Assembly: GCF_014192275.1 (NCBI RefSeq)
Contig: NZ_JACHXR010000004.1
Location: 1-64,000 of the forward strand
Length of the DNA: 64,000 nt
Direction: 5' to 3'
Source of the DNA: Halomonas stenophila
Lineage (GTDB): Bacteria; Pseudomonadota; Gammaproteobacteria; Pseudomonadales; Halomonadaceae
A model generated the notes under the pieces. The model had not been told where the DNA came from and did not search any database. It saw only the letters and a program-made list of their open reading frames with translations. Position 1 is the first letter of the stretch; each line of letters starts with the position of its first letter. The translations under genes were made by a program, and so were the position numbers. Positions 1 to 8,285 of this stretch are shown here, piece by piece.

Positions 1-92
1 GAGTGATTCAATCACCACCCTGCGCTGGATGCTGCACCAAGGGATCATGGCAGCCTTATACAGCGCCTGGCGATGTTTGTGACACAGTAGTA
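1..92. other. Window edge, no gene seen
   Basis: These bases lie downstream of the DUF1415 gene. I see no open frame with a ribosome site, no terminator-like hairpin and no repeat here. The stretch is less GC-rich than the genes beside it. Confidence 0.4.
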
Positions 93-659
93 CTAAGAGG
101 CCGCCCCGCGCAGCGCCGCCAGCGAGGCGGCCAGCCGCTCGCGGCCCTTGGCCTCCATCAGCGCCGCATTGCGCTCGGGGATCGCCTCGGGGTCGGGATA
201 GTGGGCGAGGGCTCGCTCCAGGCCGGCCTCGCGGATCAGGTGCCACATCGGCCAGGGCGAGCGATTGGTGTAGTTGCGCGGGGCGTCCTCCGCCTCGCCG
301 TCGAACTGGTAGTCCGGGTGGAAGCTCGCCAGCTGGTAGACCCCCTCGTAGCCCTGCTCCACCAGCAGCGCCTCGGCCATCCCCAGCGCGTCCAGGTAGT
401 CGTCGAAGTCGGCCAGGCCCTCGCTCAGCACCAACAGCGTGGTCTCGGTCTCGGCGCACTCATCGAGATGCCAGCACTCCTCCATCAGCCGCATCAGCGC
501 GGCGGCGGGATCGCTGGCGTCCACCTCCGTGTAGCGGATGCTGTCTCGGGCGACCTCGCGGCCGGCGAAGGGGCACACCTCGAGGCCGACCACGAAGGTC
601 TCGACCCAGGCACGGGTGGCGTCGAGGGGGGTGACGGGCGAGGCGGTCATGGCGGGCAT
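93..659 (-). CDS. DUF1415 family protein
   Basis: A 188-residue soluble protein of the DUF1415 family, whose biochemical role is not established. Family-like features are the N-terminal WVETFVVGLEVCPFAG stretch with a single cysteine, a central LVLSEGLADFDDYLD segment, and a FHPDYQF motif followed by NRSPWPMWHLIRE, which are the most conserved parts of the family as I remember it. No signal peptide or membrane segment is visible. A second ATG three codons in (650) is an equally good start, since neither has a strong ribosome site. It follows nfi on the same strand after 71 bp and may be co-transcribed with it. Confidence 0.85.
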   Translation of the reverse strand: MPAMTASPVTPLDATRAWVETFVVGLEVCPFAGREVARDSIRYTEVDASDPAAALMRLMEECWHLDECAETETTLLVLSEGLADFDDYLDALGMAEALLVEQGYEGVYQLASFHPDYQFDGEAEDAPRNYTNRSPWPMWHLIREAGLERALAHYPDPEAIPERNAALMEAKGRERLAASLAALRGAAS

Positions 660-730
660 CCGAGAAAAGGGAATCGCTCATGGTCCGCCGCCCGGCCACG
701 GAAGGCAAGCGACGCCCCCAGAAGAGCGGC

Positions 731-1435
731 TCAGCGCCGCTTCTGGTCCCGCCGGGACGCCAGCCGATCGGCCAGCCGGGTGGGTTCCGGCAGCTTGGTC
801 TTGCCCAGGCAGGCCACCACCCAGCCCACCGCGGTCTCCAGGCACAGCCGATGCCCCGGCGAGACGTATACCGGCTTGACGCCCTCACGGGAGCGCAGCA
901 CCGCGCCGATGACCTCCTCGCCCTCGGGCCCATGATCGACAAGCGGCGCCCAGTCGCCACGCTCGGCCCCGGGCTCGTCGTGGCGGCCCACCAGCCGCGT
1001 CTTGGCCACGCCGATGGTCGGCAGGTCGAGCCACAGCCCCAGGTGGCTGGCCACGCCCAGCCGGCGCGGATGGGCGATGCCCTGGCCGTCGACCATCGCC
1101 AGCTGCGGCCGGGTCGAGAGCTTGTCGAAGGCGGCCAGCGCCGCGGGTACCTCGCGAAACGACAGCAGCCCCGGGATATAGGGCATGCGCGTCGGCTCGC
1201 GGTGCACCGCCTGCTCCACCACCTCGAAGGCGCCGTCGGCCGCCGGCGGCCAGGCCAGTACCACCACGGCGGCGCGGGTGATCTCGCCATCCTGCTCGAA
1301 GCCGATATCCACCCCGGCGATGCGGCTCACCGGGTCCAGGCGGTCGCCCCGCTCGACCCGCCCGGCCAGGCGCCGCTGCAGGGCGACGGCCTCGGCGGGG
1401 GCGAGGCCCCAGTCGTGCAATGGCGTCGATGACAT
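731..1435 (-). CDS. nfi: Deoxyribonuclease V (endonuclease V)
   Basis: Endonuclease V cuts the second phosphodiester bond 3' of deoxyinosine, starting repair of deaminated adenine. The 234-residue length fits the bacterial family (about 220-235). The AGVDIGF motif near residue 43 supplies the first metal-binding aspartate. The central MVDGQGIAHPRRLGVASHLG block and the GVAKTRLVG motif are diagnostic. I chose the ATG at 1435 because a GGGAG lies six bases upstream; a GTG one codon earlier is possible. The gene is divergent from sbcD with about 75 bp between starts, so two DNA-repair units share a promoter region. Confidence 0.95.
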   Translation of the reverse strand: MSSTPLHDWGLAPAEAVALQRRLAGRVERGDRLDPVSRIAGVDIGFEQDGEITRAAVVVLAWPPAADGAFEVVEQAVHREPTRMPYIPGLLSFREVPAALAAFDKLSTRPQLAMVDGQGIAHPRRLGVASHLGLWLDLPTIGVAKTRLVGRHDEPGAERGDWAPLVDHGPEGEEVIGAVLRSREGVKPVYVSPGHRLCLETAVGWVVACLGKTKLPEPTRLADRLASRRDQKRR

Positions 1436-1511
1436 CACGGGCTCCCTGAATCATGGGGGTGGCTCGGGTTAGACTAGAGCCTTTGCCGTGTGATGGAACA
1501 CCGGGGAGCCG

Positions 1512-2765
1512 ATGCTGAGACTGATCCACACCGCCGACTGGCACCTGGGCCAGAGCTTTCACGGCCAGGAGCGCCACGCCGAGCACCGCGCCTTCCTGAC
1601 CTGGCTGCTGGATACCCTGGTCGAACGCCGAGCCGACGCCCTGCTGGTGGCCGGCGACCTCTTCGACGTGGTCAATCCCTCCCTGCAGGCCCAGGCCCTG
1701 CTCTATGACTTCATCGTCGAGGCCCACGAGCGCCTGCCTCGCCTGGACCTGGTGCTGATCGCCGGCAACCACGACAGCGGCAACCGCATCGAGCTGCCGG
1801 CCCCGCTGATGCAGCGGCTGCGCACCCACGCCCTGGGCCGAGTCTCCTGGACCGAGGCCGGCGAACTCGACGCCGAGCGCCTGCTGGTGCCGCTGACCGA
1901 CGCGTCCGGCGAGACGCGCGCCTGGTGCCTGGCGCTGCCCTTCCTGCGGCCGGCCGAGGTCACCGGTCGGGGGGGCGACGAGGCCGACGGGCCCGGCAAC
2001 GCCTATGTGGCCGGCATCGGCCGCGTCCACGAGCAGCTGATCGCGGCCGCCCGGGCGCGCCGCGCCCCCGGCCAGGCCCTGGTGGCCATGAGCCATGCCC
2101 ACCTGCGCGGCGCCGCCGTCTCCGAGGCCAGCGAACGCCCCATCGTCATCGGCGGCGAGGAATCGATCTCGGCGGCCCTGTTTCCCGAGGACATCGCCTA
2201 TGTGGCGCTCGGTCACCTGCACCGCGCCCAACGGGTCGGGGAGGCGCGCATCCGCTACAGCGGCAGCCCCCTGCCCCTGGACTTCAGCGAGGTGGCCTAC
2301 CCCCACCAGGTGCTCGAGGTGACCCTGGAGGGCGAGGCGCTGGCCGACGTCGAGGCGCTGCCCGTGCCCCGCCCGGTGGCCATGCACCGCCTCGGCCCCG
2401 CCTCCCTCGACGCAGTGCTGGCCGAGCTCGAGGCCCTGAAGGATGATCCGGCTCTCGCCAGGGAGCGCTGGCCATGGCTGGAGCTGCGGGTCGAGCTCGA
2501 CGCCCCCATGCCCGACCTGCGCGCCCGGGTGGACGCGGCCCTCGAGGGCAAGGCACTGCGCCTGCTGCGCCTCGAGCGCCGCCTGCCCCGGGTCGAGGCC
2601 GAAGACGGCCCCGAGCGCATCGACCTGGAGACCCTCGGTCCCCGCCGACTCTTCGAGCGCACCTGGCAGGCGCGCTGGGGCGAACCGCCGAGCGAGGACG
2701 TGCTCACCGACTTCGACCGGCTACGTCAGGACGTGCTGGATGACGACGGGGAGGAGCCAGCATGA
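1512..2765 (+). CDS. sbcD: Exonuclease subunit SbcD (Mre11-type nuclease)
   Basis: Nuclease subunit of SbcCD, which opens and degrades hairpins, palindromes and protein-blocked DNA ends. It is 417 residues long. Calcineurin-type phosphoesterase motifs are in order: DWHLGQ (about residues 9-14), GDLFD (about 50), GNHDS (about 87), SHAHL (about 195) and GHLH (about 235). The C-terminal part is the capping/SbcC-interaction region. GGGGAG lies just before the ATG. Its stop overlaps the sbcC start in an ATGA, so the two subunits are probably translationally coupled. Confidence 0.97.
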   Translation: MLRLIHTADWHLGQSFHGQERHAEHRAFLTWLLDTLVERRADALLVAGDLFDVVNPSLQAQALLYDFIVEAHERLPRLDLVLIAGNHDSGNRIELPAPLMQRLRTHALGRVSWTEAGELDAERLLVPLTDASGETRAWCLALPFLRPAEVTGRGGDEADGPGNAYVAGIGRVHEQLIAAARARRAPGQALVAMSHAHLRGAAVSEASERPIVIGGEESISAALFPEDIAYVALGHLHRAQRVGEARIRYSGSPLPLDFSEVAYPHQVLEVTLEGEALADVEALPVPRPVAMHRLGPASLDAVLAELEALKDDPALARERWPWLELRVELDAPMPDLRARVDAALEGKALRLLRLERRLPRVEAEDGPERIDLETLGPRRLFERTWQARWGEPPSEDVLTDFDRLRQDVLDDDGEEPA

Positions 2766-5700
2766 AGATCCTCGCCCTGCGCCTGGCCAACCTGGCCTCC
2801 CTGCCCGGTCCGCTGGCGCTCGACTTCACCTCCCCGCCGCTCAGTGACGCCGGGCTGTTCGCCATCACCGGCCCCACCGGCGCCGGCAAGAGCACCCTGC
2901 TCGACGCCCTGTGCCTGGCGCTCTACGGCGGCACCCCACGGCTGCGCCAGGCGCCCGGCCGCGAGGCGCCGCTGCCCGACGTGGGCAGCGAGACGCTCAA
3001 CACCGCCGACCCGCGCACCCTGCTGCGCCGCGGCACGGCGAGCGGCTACGCCGAGGTCGATTTCCTGGGCCGCGACGGCCGCCGCTACCGGGCCCGCTGG
3101 GCGGTGCGCCGCGCCCGCGAGAAGGCCGCCGGGCGCCTGCAGGCCACCGAGCAGTCGCTGCGTGATCTGGACGACGACCGCCTGCTGACCACCCAGAAGC
3201 GCGAGTTCGACCGCCTGCTGCCCGAGCGCCTGGGGCTGACCTTCGAGCAGTTCACCCGCGCCGTGCTGCTGGCCCAGAGCGAGTTCGCCGCCTTCCTCAA
3301 GGCCGACGACAACGAGCGCAGCGACCTGCTGGAGCGGCTGACCGGCACCACCGAATACTCCGCCATCTCGATGGCCGCCTACCGCCGCGCCAGCGAGGCC
3401 CGAAAGGCCGTCGAGAAGGTCGAGGCCCGGCTCGCCGACGACCTGCCCGCCGAGCCCGAGGCCCGCGCCGAACTCGAGCGCCGGGCCGAGGCCACCCAGG
3501 GCGAGCTCGACGCCGTGCAGCGCGACGCCAAGCGCCTCGAGACACGCGAGCGGTGGCACACGACCGACGAACGGCTGCGGAGCGCCCATGCCGAGGGAGA
3601 CCAGCGCCGGCGGGACACCGAGGCCCGCTGGCAGGCACTGGCCCCCGCCCGAGAGGACCTGGCGTGGCGCCGGGCGATCCTGCCCCAGCGCCATCGGCTC
3701 ACGCGCCAGGCCGACCTGCCCGGCGAGCTCGATGCCCTGGCGGCGACCCACGCCGAGACGCAGCGAGCGCTCACCGATGCCGACAGCGCGCGCGAGCAGG
3801 CCCGGCAGGCCAGCGAGGCCGCCGAGCGGACACTCAACGAGGCCGTCGAGGCGCGCCGCCAGGCCGAAGCGCCCCTGCGCGAGGCCCGCGAGCGGACCCA
3901 GACGCTCGCCGCCCGGGACAAACAGCTGGCGGAACTCGAGGCCACGCAGGTCCAGCACCGCCGACGCGCCGACGAACTCGCCGAGCAGCGCCGACGGACG
4001 GATAGCGAACACCGCCAGCGGCGCGAACGGCGCGACCGGTGGCACGCCACCCTGAAGCGGCTGATCGGCGATCACGACGGCCTGGAGAGCGCCCGCCAGG
4101 CGACCCGACAGGCCCATGACCGGGCCGCTCGCCGCCAGCTGCAGCTCGGCGAGCTGCACAGCCGCTGGCAGGAGGCATGCCATGCCGACCAGGCCCACCA
4201 GGCGTTGACGACACGCCTGGCGGAGGCCGACCAACGCCTCGAGACGCTGGTCGAGCAGGGCCGGGTCGCCCGGCGACGCCTCGACGACCGCGAGCGCCAC
4301 CACCAGAGCGTGCAGGCCGTCGTCGAACGCAGCCGCGCCGTGCGCAGCGAGAGCGTCGTCAGGCTGCGCAAGGGCCTCGTGGACGGCGAGCCCTGCCCGG
4401 TGTGCGGCGGCCTCGAGCACCCCTGGCGCCACCGGCCGCCGGCCACGCCCGAGGCCGTCCAGCTCGACGCCCAGCAGGCGGAGGAGGAGCGCCAGCTCAC
4501 CGAGGCCCGGCAATGGCGGGACCAGGCCCAGCGACAGCGCGACGAGCTCGAGGGAGAATACCGCGCCCTGAAGGCGTCGGTGACCCAGCAGCGCACGGAC
4601 CTCGCCACCGCCGAACGACGCCGGGCCGAGGCGAACCAGGCCCTCGGCGAGCATCCGCTGCACGAAGAGCTTTCCGCCATCGCCGCCACCGAGCGCGAGG
4701 CCTGGCTGGCCCACCAGCGTCAATCCGTCGAGGCACAGCGGGCGCAACACCAGCGGGTCCTCGACGAGATCGCCCGCGCCGAGGCCGAACTGGCCCCCCT
4801 GGAGAAAGCACTGCAACAGGACGAGGTCGAGATCGCCAGACTCGACACCCAGCACGCCGATCTCGACCGGGAACGGGCCACGCTGGCCGAGCGGATTCCG
4901 CCCCTGCGCCGCGAGCGCGACGCCGTGGCGAGCGAACTCCGGAGCCTGCTCGGCGAGCATGCCTCGCCGGACGATTGGCAGAGCCACCTCGACGCTCGCC
5001 AGGACGCCGCCCGCCAGGCCCGGGACGGGGCGCTGGCCCGCTTCCACGAGGCCCAGCAGCACCGCCAGCGGCTCGCCCAGCAGGCGACCCACGAGCACGA
5101 GCGGCGCGAGGCGCTGCGCCGGGAGCGCGACACCCTGGAGAGCGAGCTGGCGGAATGGCGCGCGGCGCATCCCGAGCTGACGGACGCCCGGCTCGCCCGG
5201 CTGCTGGCCCAGCCGGACGACGAGGCCGAGCGCCAGGAGCGGCAGCTGGAGGAGGCCGAGCAGGCCCACCAGCAGGCCGCCGCCAGCCTGGAGGAGCGTC
5301 GCCGGGCGCTGATCGCCCACCGCCGCGACCAGGCCCTGGCCACGGACGCTAGAGGCGAGCAGGACGACGCCCACGACGAGGCATGGCTCGGCGAGGCCAT
5401 GGAGGCCGAGATCGCCCGCCGCCGGGAGGCCCTGGTCGGCGAGCGCGAGGCCCTCGCCCCGCGGCTGGAGACCGCCCAGCAACGACGCGACGAGGCCGTC
5501 CATGCCCTGCGCGACGACGACCGCCGGCGCGAGCGCCAGCGGGACGCCCAGGCCGAGCTCGAGGCGGCGCGGGCCGAATATTGCCGCTGGGGCCGGATCA
5601 GCGAGCTGATCGGCTCCGCCGACGGCAAGGCGTTCCGGCGCATCGCCCAGGCCTACAACCTGGAACAGCTGCTGGAGCACGCCAACGCCCACCTGGCCGG

Positions 5701-6085
5701 GCTCAGCCGCCGCTACCGGCTGGTGCGCGGCGGCAGCGAGCTGGGCCTGTTGGTGGAGGATAACGACATGGGCGACGAGCGTCGCTCGGTGCATTCGCTC
5801 TCCGGCGGCGAGACCTTCCTGGTCTCGCTGGCCCTGGCGCTGGGGCTCGCCTCCATGGCGTCGGGCGAGCTCACCATCGAGTCGCTGTTCATCGACGAGG
5901 GCTTCGGCAGCCTCGACCCGCAGTCCCTGGCGCTGGCCATGGAGGCGCTCGACGGCCTGCAGGCGCTGGGCCGCCGAGTCGGGGTGATCTCCCACGTCCA
6001 GGAGATGCACGAGCGCATCCCGGTGCAGATCCGGGTCGAGCCGCTGGGCAACGGCACCAGCCGGGCGAGGCTGGTCAGTGCTTGA
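2762..6085 (+). CDS. sbcC: Exonuclease subunit SbcC (Rad50-type ATPase)
   Basis: ATPase subunit of SbcCD, 1107 residues. Walker A GPTGAGKST lies at about residues 37-45, followed by a long Arg/Glu/Ala/Gln-rich coiled coil. The zinc-hook CPVC (Cys545, Cys548) sits near the middle of the chain. The ABC signature LSGGE is near residue 1013 and Walker B LFIDEGFGSLD near 1043. This is the normal SMC/Rad50 order and a normal length. The start is fixed by the ATGA overlap with sbcD. The repetitive GC-rich coiled coil also leaves a long open antisense frame, which I regard as an artefact. Confidence 0.97.
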   Translation: MKILALRLANLASLPGPLALDFTSPPLSDAGLFAITGPTGAGKSTLLDALCLALYGGTPRLRQAPGREAPLPDVGSETLNTADPRTLLRRGTASGYAEVDFLGRDGRRYRARWAVRRAREKAAGRLQATEQSLRDLDDDRLLTTQKREFDRLLPERLGLTFEQFTRAVLLAQSEFAAFLKADDNERSDLLERLTGTTEYSAISMAAYRRASEARKAVEKVEARLADDLPAEPEARAELERRAEATQGELDAVQRDAKRLETRERWHTTDERLRSAHAEGDQRRRDTEARWQALAPAREDLAWRRAILPQRHRLTRQADLPGELDALAATHAETQRALTDADSAREQARQASEAAERTLNEAVEARRQAEAPLREARERTQTLAARDKQLAELEATQVQHRRRADELAEQRRRTDSEHRQRRERRDRWHATLKRLIGDHDGLESARQATRQAHDRAARRQLQLGELHSRWQEACHADQAHQALTTRLAEADQRLETLVEQGRVARRRLDDRERHHQSVQAVVERSRAVRSESVVRLRKGLVDGEPCPVCGGLEHPWRHRPPATPEAVQLDAQQAEEERQLTEARQWRDQAQRQRDELEGEYRALKASVTQQRTDLATAERRRAEANQALGEHPLHEELSAIAATEREAWLAHQRQSVEAQRAQHQRVLDEIARAEAELAPLEKALQQDEVEIARLDTQHADLDRERATLAERIPPLRRERDAVASELRSLLGEHASPDDWQSHLDARQDAARQARDGALARFHEAQQHRQRLAQQATHEHERREALRRERDTLESELAEWRAAHPELTDARLARLLAQPDDEAERQERQLEEAEQAHQQAAASLEERRRALIAHRRDQALATDARGEQDDAHDEAWLGEAMEAEIARRREALVGEREALAPRLETAQQRRDEAVHALRDDDRRRERQRDAQAELEAARAEYCRWGRISELIGSADGKAFRRIAQAYNLEQLLEHANAHLAGLSRRYRLVRGGSELGLLVEDNDMGDERRSVHSLSGGETFLVSLALALGLASMASGELTIESLFIDEGFGSLDPQSLALAMEALDGLQALGRRVGVISHVQEMHERIPVQIRVEPLGNGTSRARLVSA

Positions 6086-6168
6086 GACACGCCCCACACC
6101 GCAGGCGGTGCCCCCATCGAACGCCGTACCGGCCGGGAGTGCCGGAGATGGCGAAACAGGAGACGAGG

Positions 6169-7029
6169 ATGTCAGATAGCCGAGAGGCGATGCGAAGCCT
6201 GTTGATCACCGGCTGCTCGAGCGGCATCGGCCATGCCGCGGCCCATGCCCTGGCGGCGCGCGGCTGGCGGGTCTTCGCCACGGCGCGCTCCGAGGCGGAC
6301 ATCGCCCGGCTGCGCGAGGAAGGCCTGGAGGCCCTGCCGCTGGACCTCGCCGACAGCGCCTCGATCGAGGCCGCGGTGGAGGAAGTGCGGGAACGCACCG
6401 GGGGGCGGCTGACGGCGCTGTTCAACAACGGCGCCTACGGCCAGCCCGGCGCGGTGGAGGACCTGTCGCGGGCGGTGCTGCGGGAGCAGCTGGAAACCAA
6501 CCTGCTGGGCACCCACGAGCTCACCACCCGGGTGCTGCCGATGATGCGTGCCCAGGGCCACGGCCGCATCGTGCAGAACAGCTCGGTACTGGGCTTCGCC
6601 GCCCTGCCCTATCGCGGCGCCTACGTCTGCTCCAAGTTCGCCCTCGAGGGCCTCACCGACACCCTGCGCCAGGAGCTCCAGGGCAGCGGCATCCACGTCA
6701 GCCTGATCCAGCCCGGCCCCATCACCAGCCGCTTCCGCGAGAACGCCTACCGCGCCTTCAGGGCGAATATCGACACCACCCACAGCGCCCATGCCGACAC
6801 CTACCGGAAGGTGGAGGCCCGCCTGGCCAGCACGGAGGACAAGGCGCCCTTCACGCTGGGCCCCGACGCCGTGGTGGAAAAGCTGATCCACGCCCTGGAG
6901 AGCAAGCGCCCGCGGCCCCGCTACGCCGTGACGTTGCCCACCCACCTGTTCGCGGCGCTCAAACGGGTGCTCAGCACCCGGGGCATGGACCGGGTGCTGC
7001 TGCGTTCGACCCGGGACGAGCGGGAGTGA
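6169..7029 (+). CDS. Short-chain dehydrogenase/reductase (SDR), classical type
   Basis: NAD(P)-dependent SDR enzyme of 286 residues with unknown substrate. The Rossmann motif GCSSGIG is at residues 15-21. An NNGAYG block replaces the usual NNAG, followed by the catalytic Ser (QNSSVLG) and a YVCSK element near 155. The C-terminal IQPGPITSRFRENAY segment resembles the SDR subgroup that includes YbbO-like and oxidoreductase-with-lipid-substrate members. I chose this ATG because AGGAGA lies six bases upstream; an upstream TTG in the sbcC stop region lacks one. It follows sbcC by 83 bp and meets the next gene tail to tail. Confidence 0.88.
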   Translation: MSDSREAMRSLLITGCSSGIGHAAAHALAARGWRVFATARSEADIARLREEGLEALPLDLADSASIEAAVEEVRERTGGRLTALFNNGAYGQPGAVEDLSRAVLREQLETNLLGTHELTTRVLPMMRAQGHGRIVQNSSVLGFAALPYRGAYVCSKFALEGLTDTLRQELQGSGIHVSLIQPGPITSRFRENAYRAFRANIDTTHSAHADTYRKVEARLASTEDKAPFTLGPDAVVEKLIHALESKRPRPRYAVTLPTHLFAALKRVLSTRGMDRVLLRSTRDERE

Positions 7030-7138
7030 GCGCCTCCACAACGATCCCGGCCCGGCTCTCGCCGGATGCCATGGCCCCGCTCGGCGACCACCAGCAGGCC
7101 CAGACACCCGCGATGCCGGCGTCACGCGACGGCGCATG

Positions 7139-8137
7139 TCACTTCAGCGCGGCCCTGCCGAGGGTGTTCTCGTCGGTGCCGAACCAGATGGCGTCACGCG
7201 CCGGGTCGTACACCATGTGGCGCACGGTGCCACCCCCGCTGGGGATCTCGAAGGCCTCGGTCCAGGTTTCCTCCCGGGTATCGAAGGCGACGAAGCGGTT
7301 GGGCCGGACACCGGTTTCCACTATCCAGAAGCGGTCCTCGCCGTCCATGACCACGGCGTAGGGCAGCGACCGCGCCCCCGAGGGCGCCGGCCACTCCTTC
7401 ACTTCCCCGCTGTCCGGATCATAGCGGCCGATATGGCCGGTCGCGTAATCGCCATACCAGACGCCGCCGTCGGAGGCGACGTCCAGCCGCCGCGGCCGGG
7501 CCTCCGCACGCGGCAGGTCGATCTCCTGCACCTCGCCGCCCTTCACCGTCGCCAGCCGGTGAGTGCCGAACAGGGCGATCCAGGGCTGGTCGTCGTGCAC
7601 CACGATGCCATAGGGACGCGCCCACGCCCGGGAGACCTCGTGCATGGTGAAAGCACGGCGTCGGGGATCGAAGTGGCCGATGCGGTTGCCGCCCTGTTCG
7701 GTGAACCAGAGGTTGTCGTCCCCGTCGAAGGCCATGCTGTGCACATCCCGGCGACCATCGCCGGGCGGCACGAATGTCTCGATCGCGCCACTGGCCGGAT
7801 CCAGCAAGCCGATGTGTGCCGCCCGGTTGCCGGCGTACCAGACCCCCTGCTCATTGGTGATCACCGTGTGCGGCCCGGTGCCGTCTTCCAGGGGGAAGCG
7901 CTCGAACTCGCCGCTCTCGGGCGTGAACCGCCCGACATAGTGGGTCTGCTGGCCGACGAACCAGACCCGGCCCTCGGCATCCACCCAGGGATCCCGAGCG
8001 CGCCCGCCGTCGAAGGGCACGTCCCACTCCGTGATCTCGAGCCGGACGCCCTCGTCACCGTCTGCCGACAGTGCCACGGCGCCCCCCACGTACAAGGCGG
8101 CCAGCATCAGCCCTGACAGGGTCACCGCTTTGAACAT
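7139..8137 (-). CDS. Exported Vgb-like (virginiamycin B lyase family) beta-propeller protein
   Basis: A 332-residue protein with an N-terminal hydrophobic segment (MFKAVTLSGLMLAALYVGGAVA) that looks like a signal peptide, followed by repeated blades such as DPWVDAEGRVWFVGQ, DNLWFTEQGGNRIGHFD and DGGVWYGDYATGHIGRYD. This is the seven-bladed fold of Vgb streptogramin lyase and related NHL-like proteins. True resistance activity is unlikely to follow from similarity alone, as most exported homologues have no known substrate. The start was chosen because GGGAGG lies just upstream. A 16-bp perfect palindrome (8204-8219) sits in the upstream gap. Confidence 0.82.
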   Translation of the reverse strand: MFKAVTLSGLMLAALYVGGAVALSADGDEGVRLEITEWDVPFDGGRARDPWVDAEGRVWFVGQQTHYVGRFTPESGEFERFPLEDGTGPHTVITNEQGVWYAGNRAAHIGLLDPASGAIETFVPPGDGRRDVHSMAFDGDDNLWFTEQGGNRIGHFDPRRRAFTMHEVSRAWARPYGIVVHDDQPWIALFGTHRLATVKGGEVQEIDLPRAEARPRRLDVASDGGVWYGDYATGHIGRYDPDSGEVKEWPAPSGARSLPYAVVMDGEDRFWIVETGVRPNRFVAFDTREETWTEAFEIPSGGGTVRHMVYDPARDAIWFGTDENTLGRAALK

Positions 8138-8203
8138 CTCGGCCTCCCTCGAGCCCGGCCCTTCCCGCGGGCAAGGGCTCGATGCCATTCCCCCCCAGAA
8201 GCA

Positions 8204-8219
8204 TCGACCGGCCGGTCGA
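8204..8219. promoter_or_regulatory. Perfect 16-bp palindrome upstream of the Vgb-like gene
   Basis: TCGACCGG-CCGGTCGA is an uninterrupted palindrome 67 bp upstream of the chosen start at 8137, in a 148-bp intergenic gap. With no loop it cannot form a normal RNA hairpin, so an operator is more likely than a terminator. The regulator is unknown. Confidence 0.35.
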
Positions 8220-8285
8220 GAAACACCACCAGCACGACGCACACCGGCTCGATCGGCGATCGTCTCTACGCCGCCCTGCCCCCTC

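Noticed and set aside
2726..6097. 1123-codon open frame antisense to sbcC
   Set aside because: It mirrors the Glu/Arg/Ala-rich coiled coil in GC-rich DNA, has Leu/Gly/Val-rich low-complexity composition, no ribosome site and no domain. The plus-strand SbcC has every expected motif.
7139..8137. Antibiotic resistance (streptogramin lyase) gene
   Set aside because: The protein is exported and only shares the propeller fold. True Vgb enzymes are cytoplasmic, so I name only the family.
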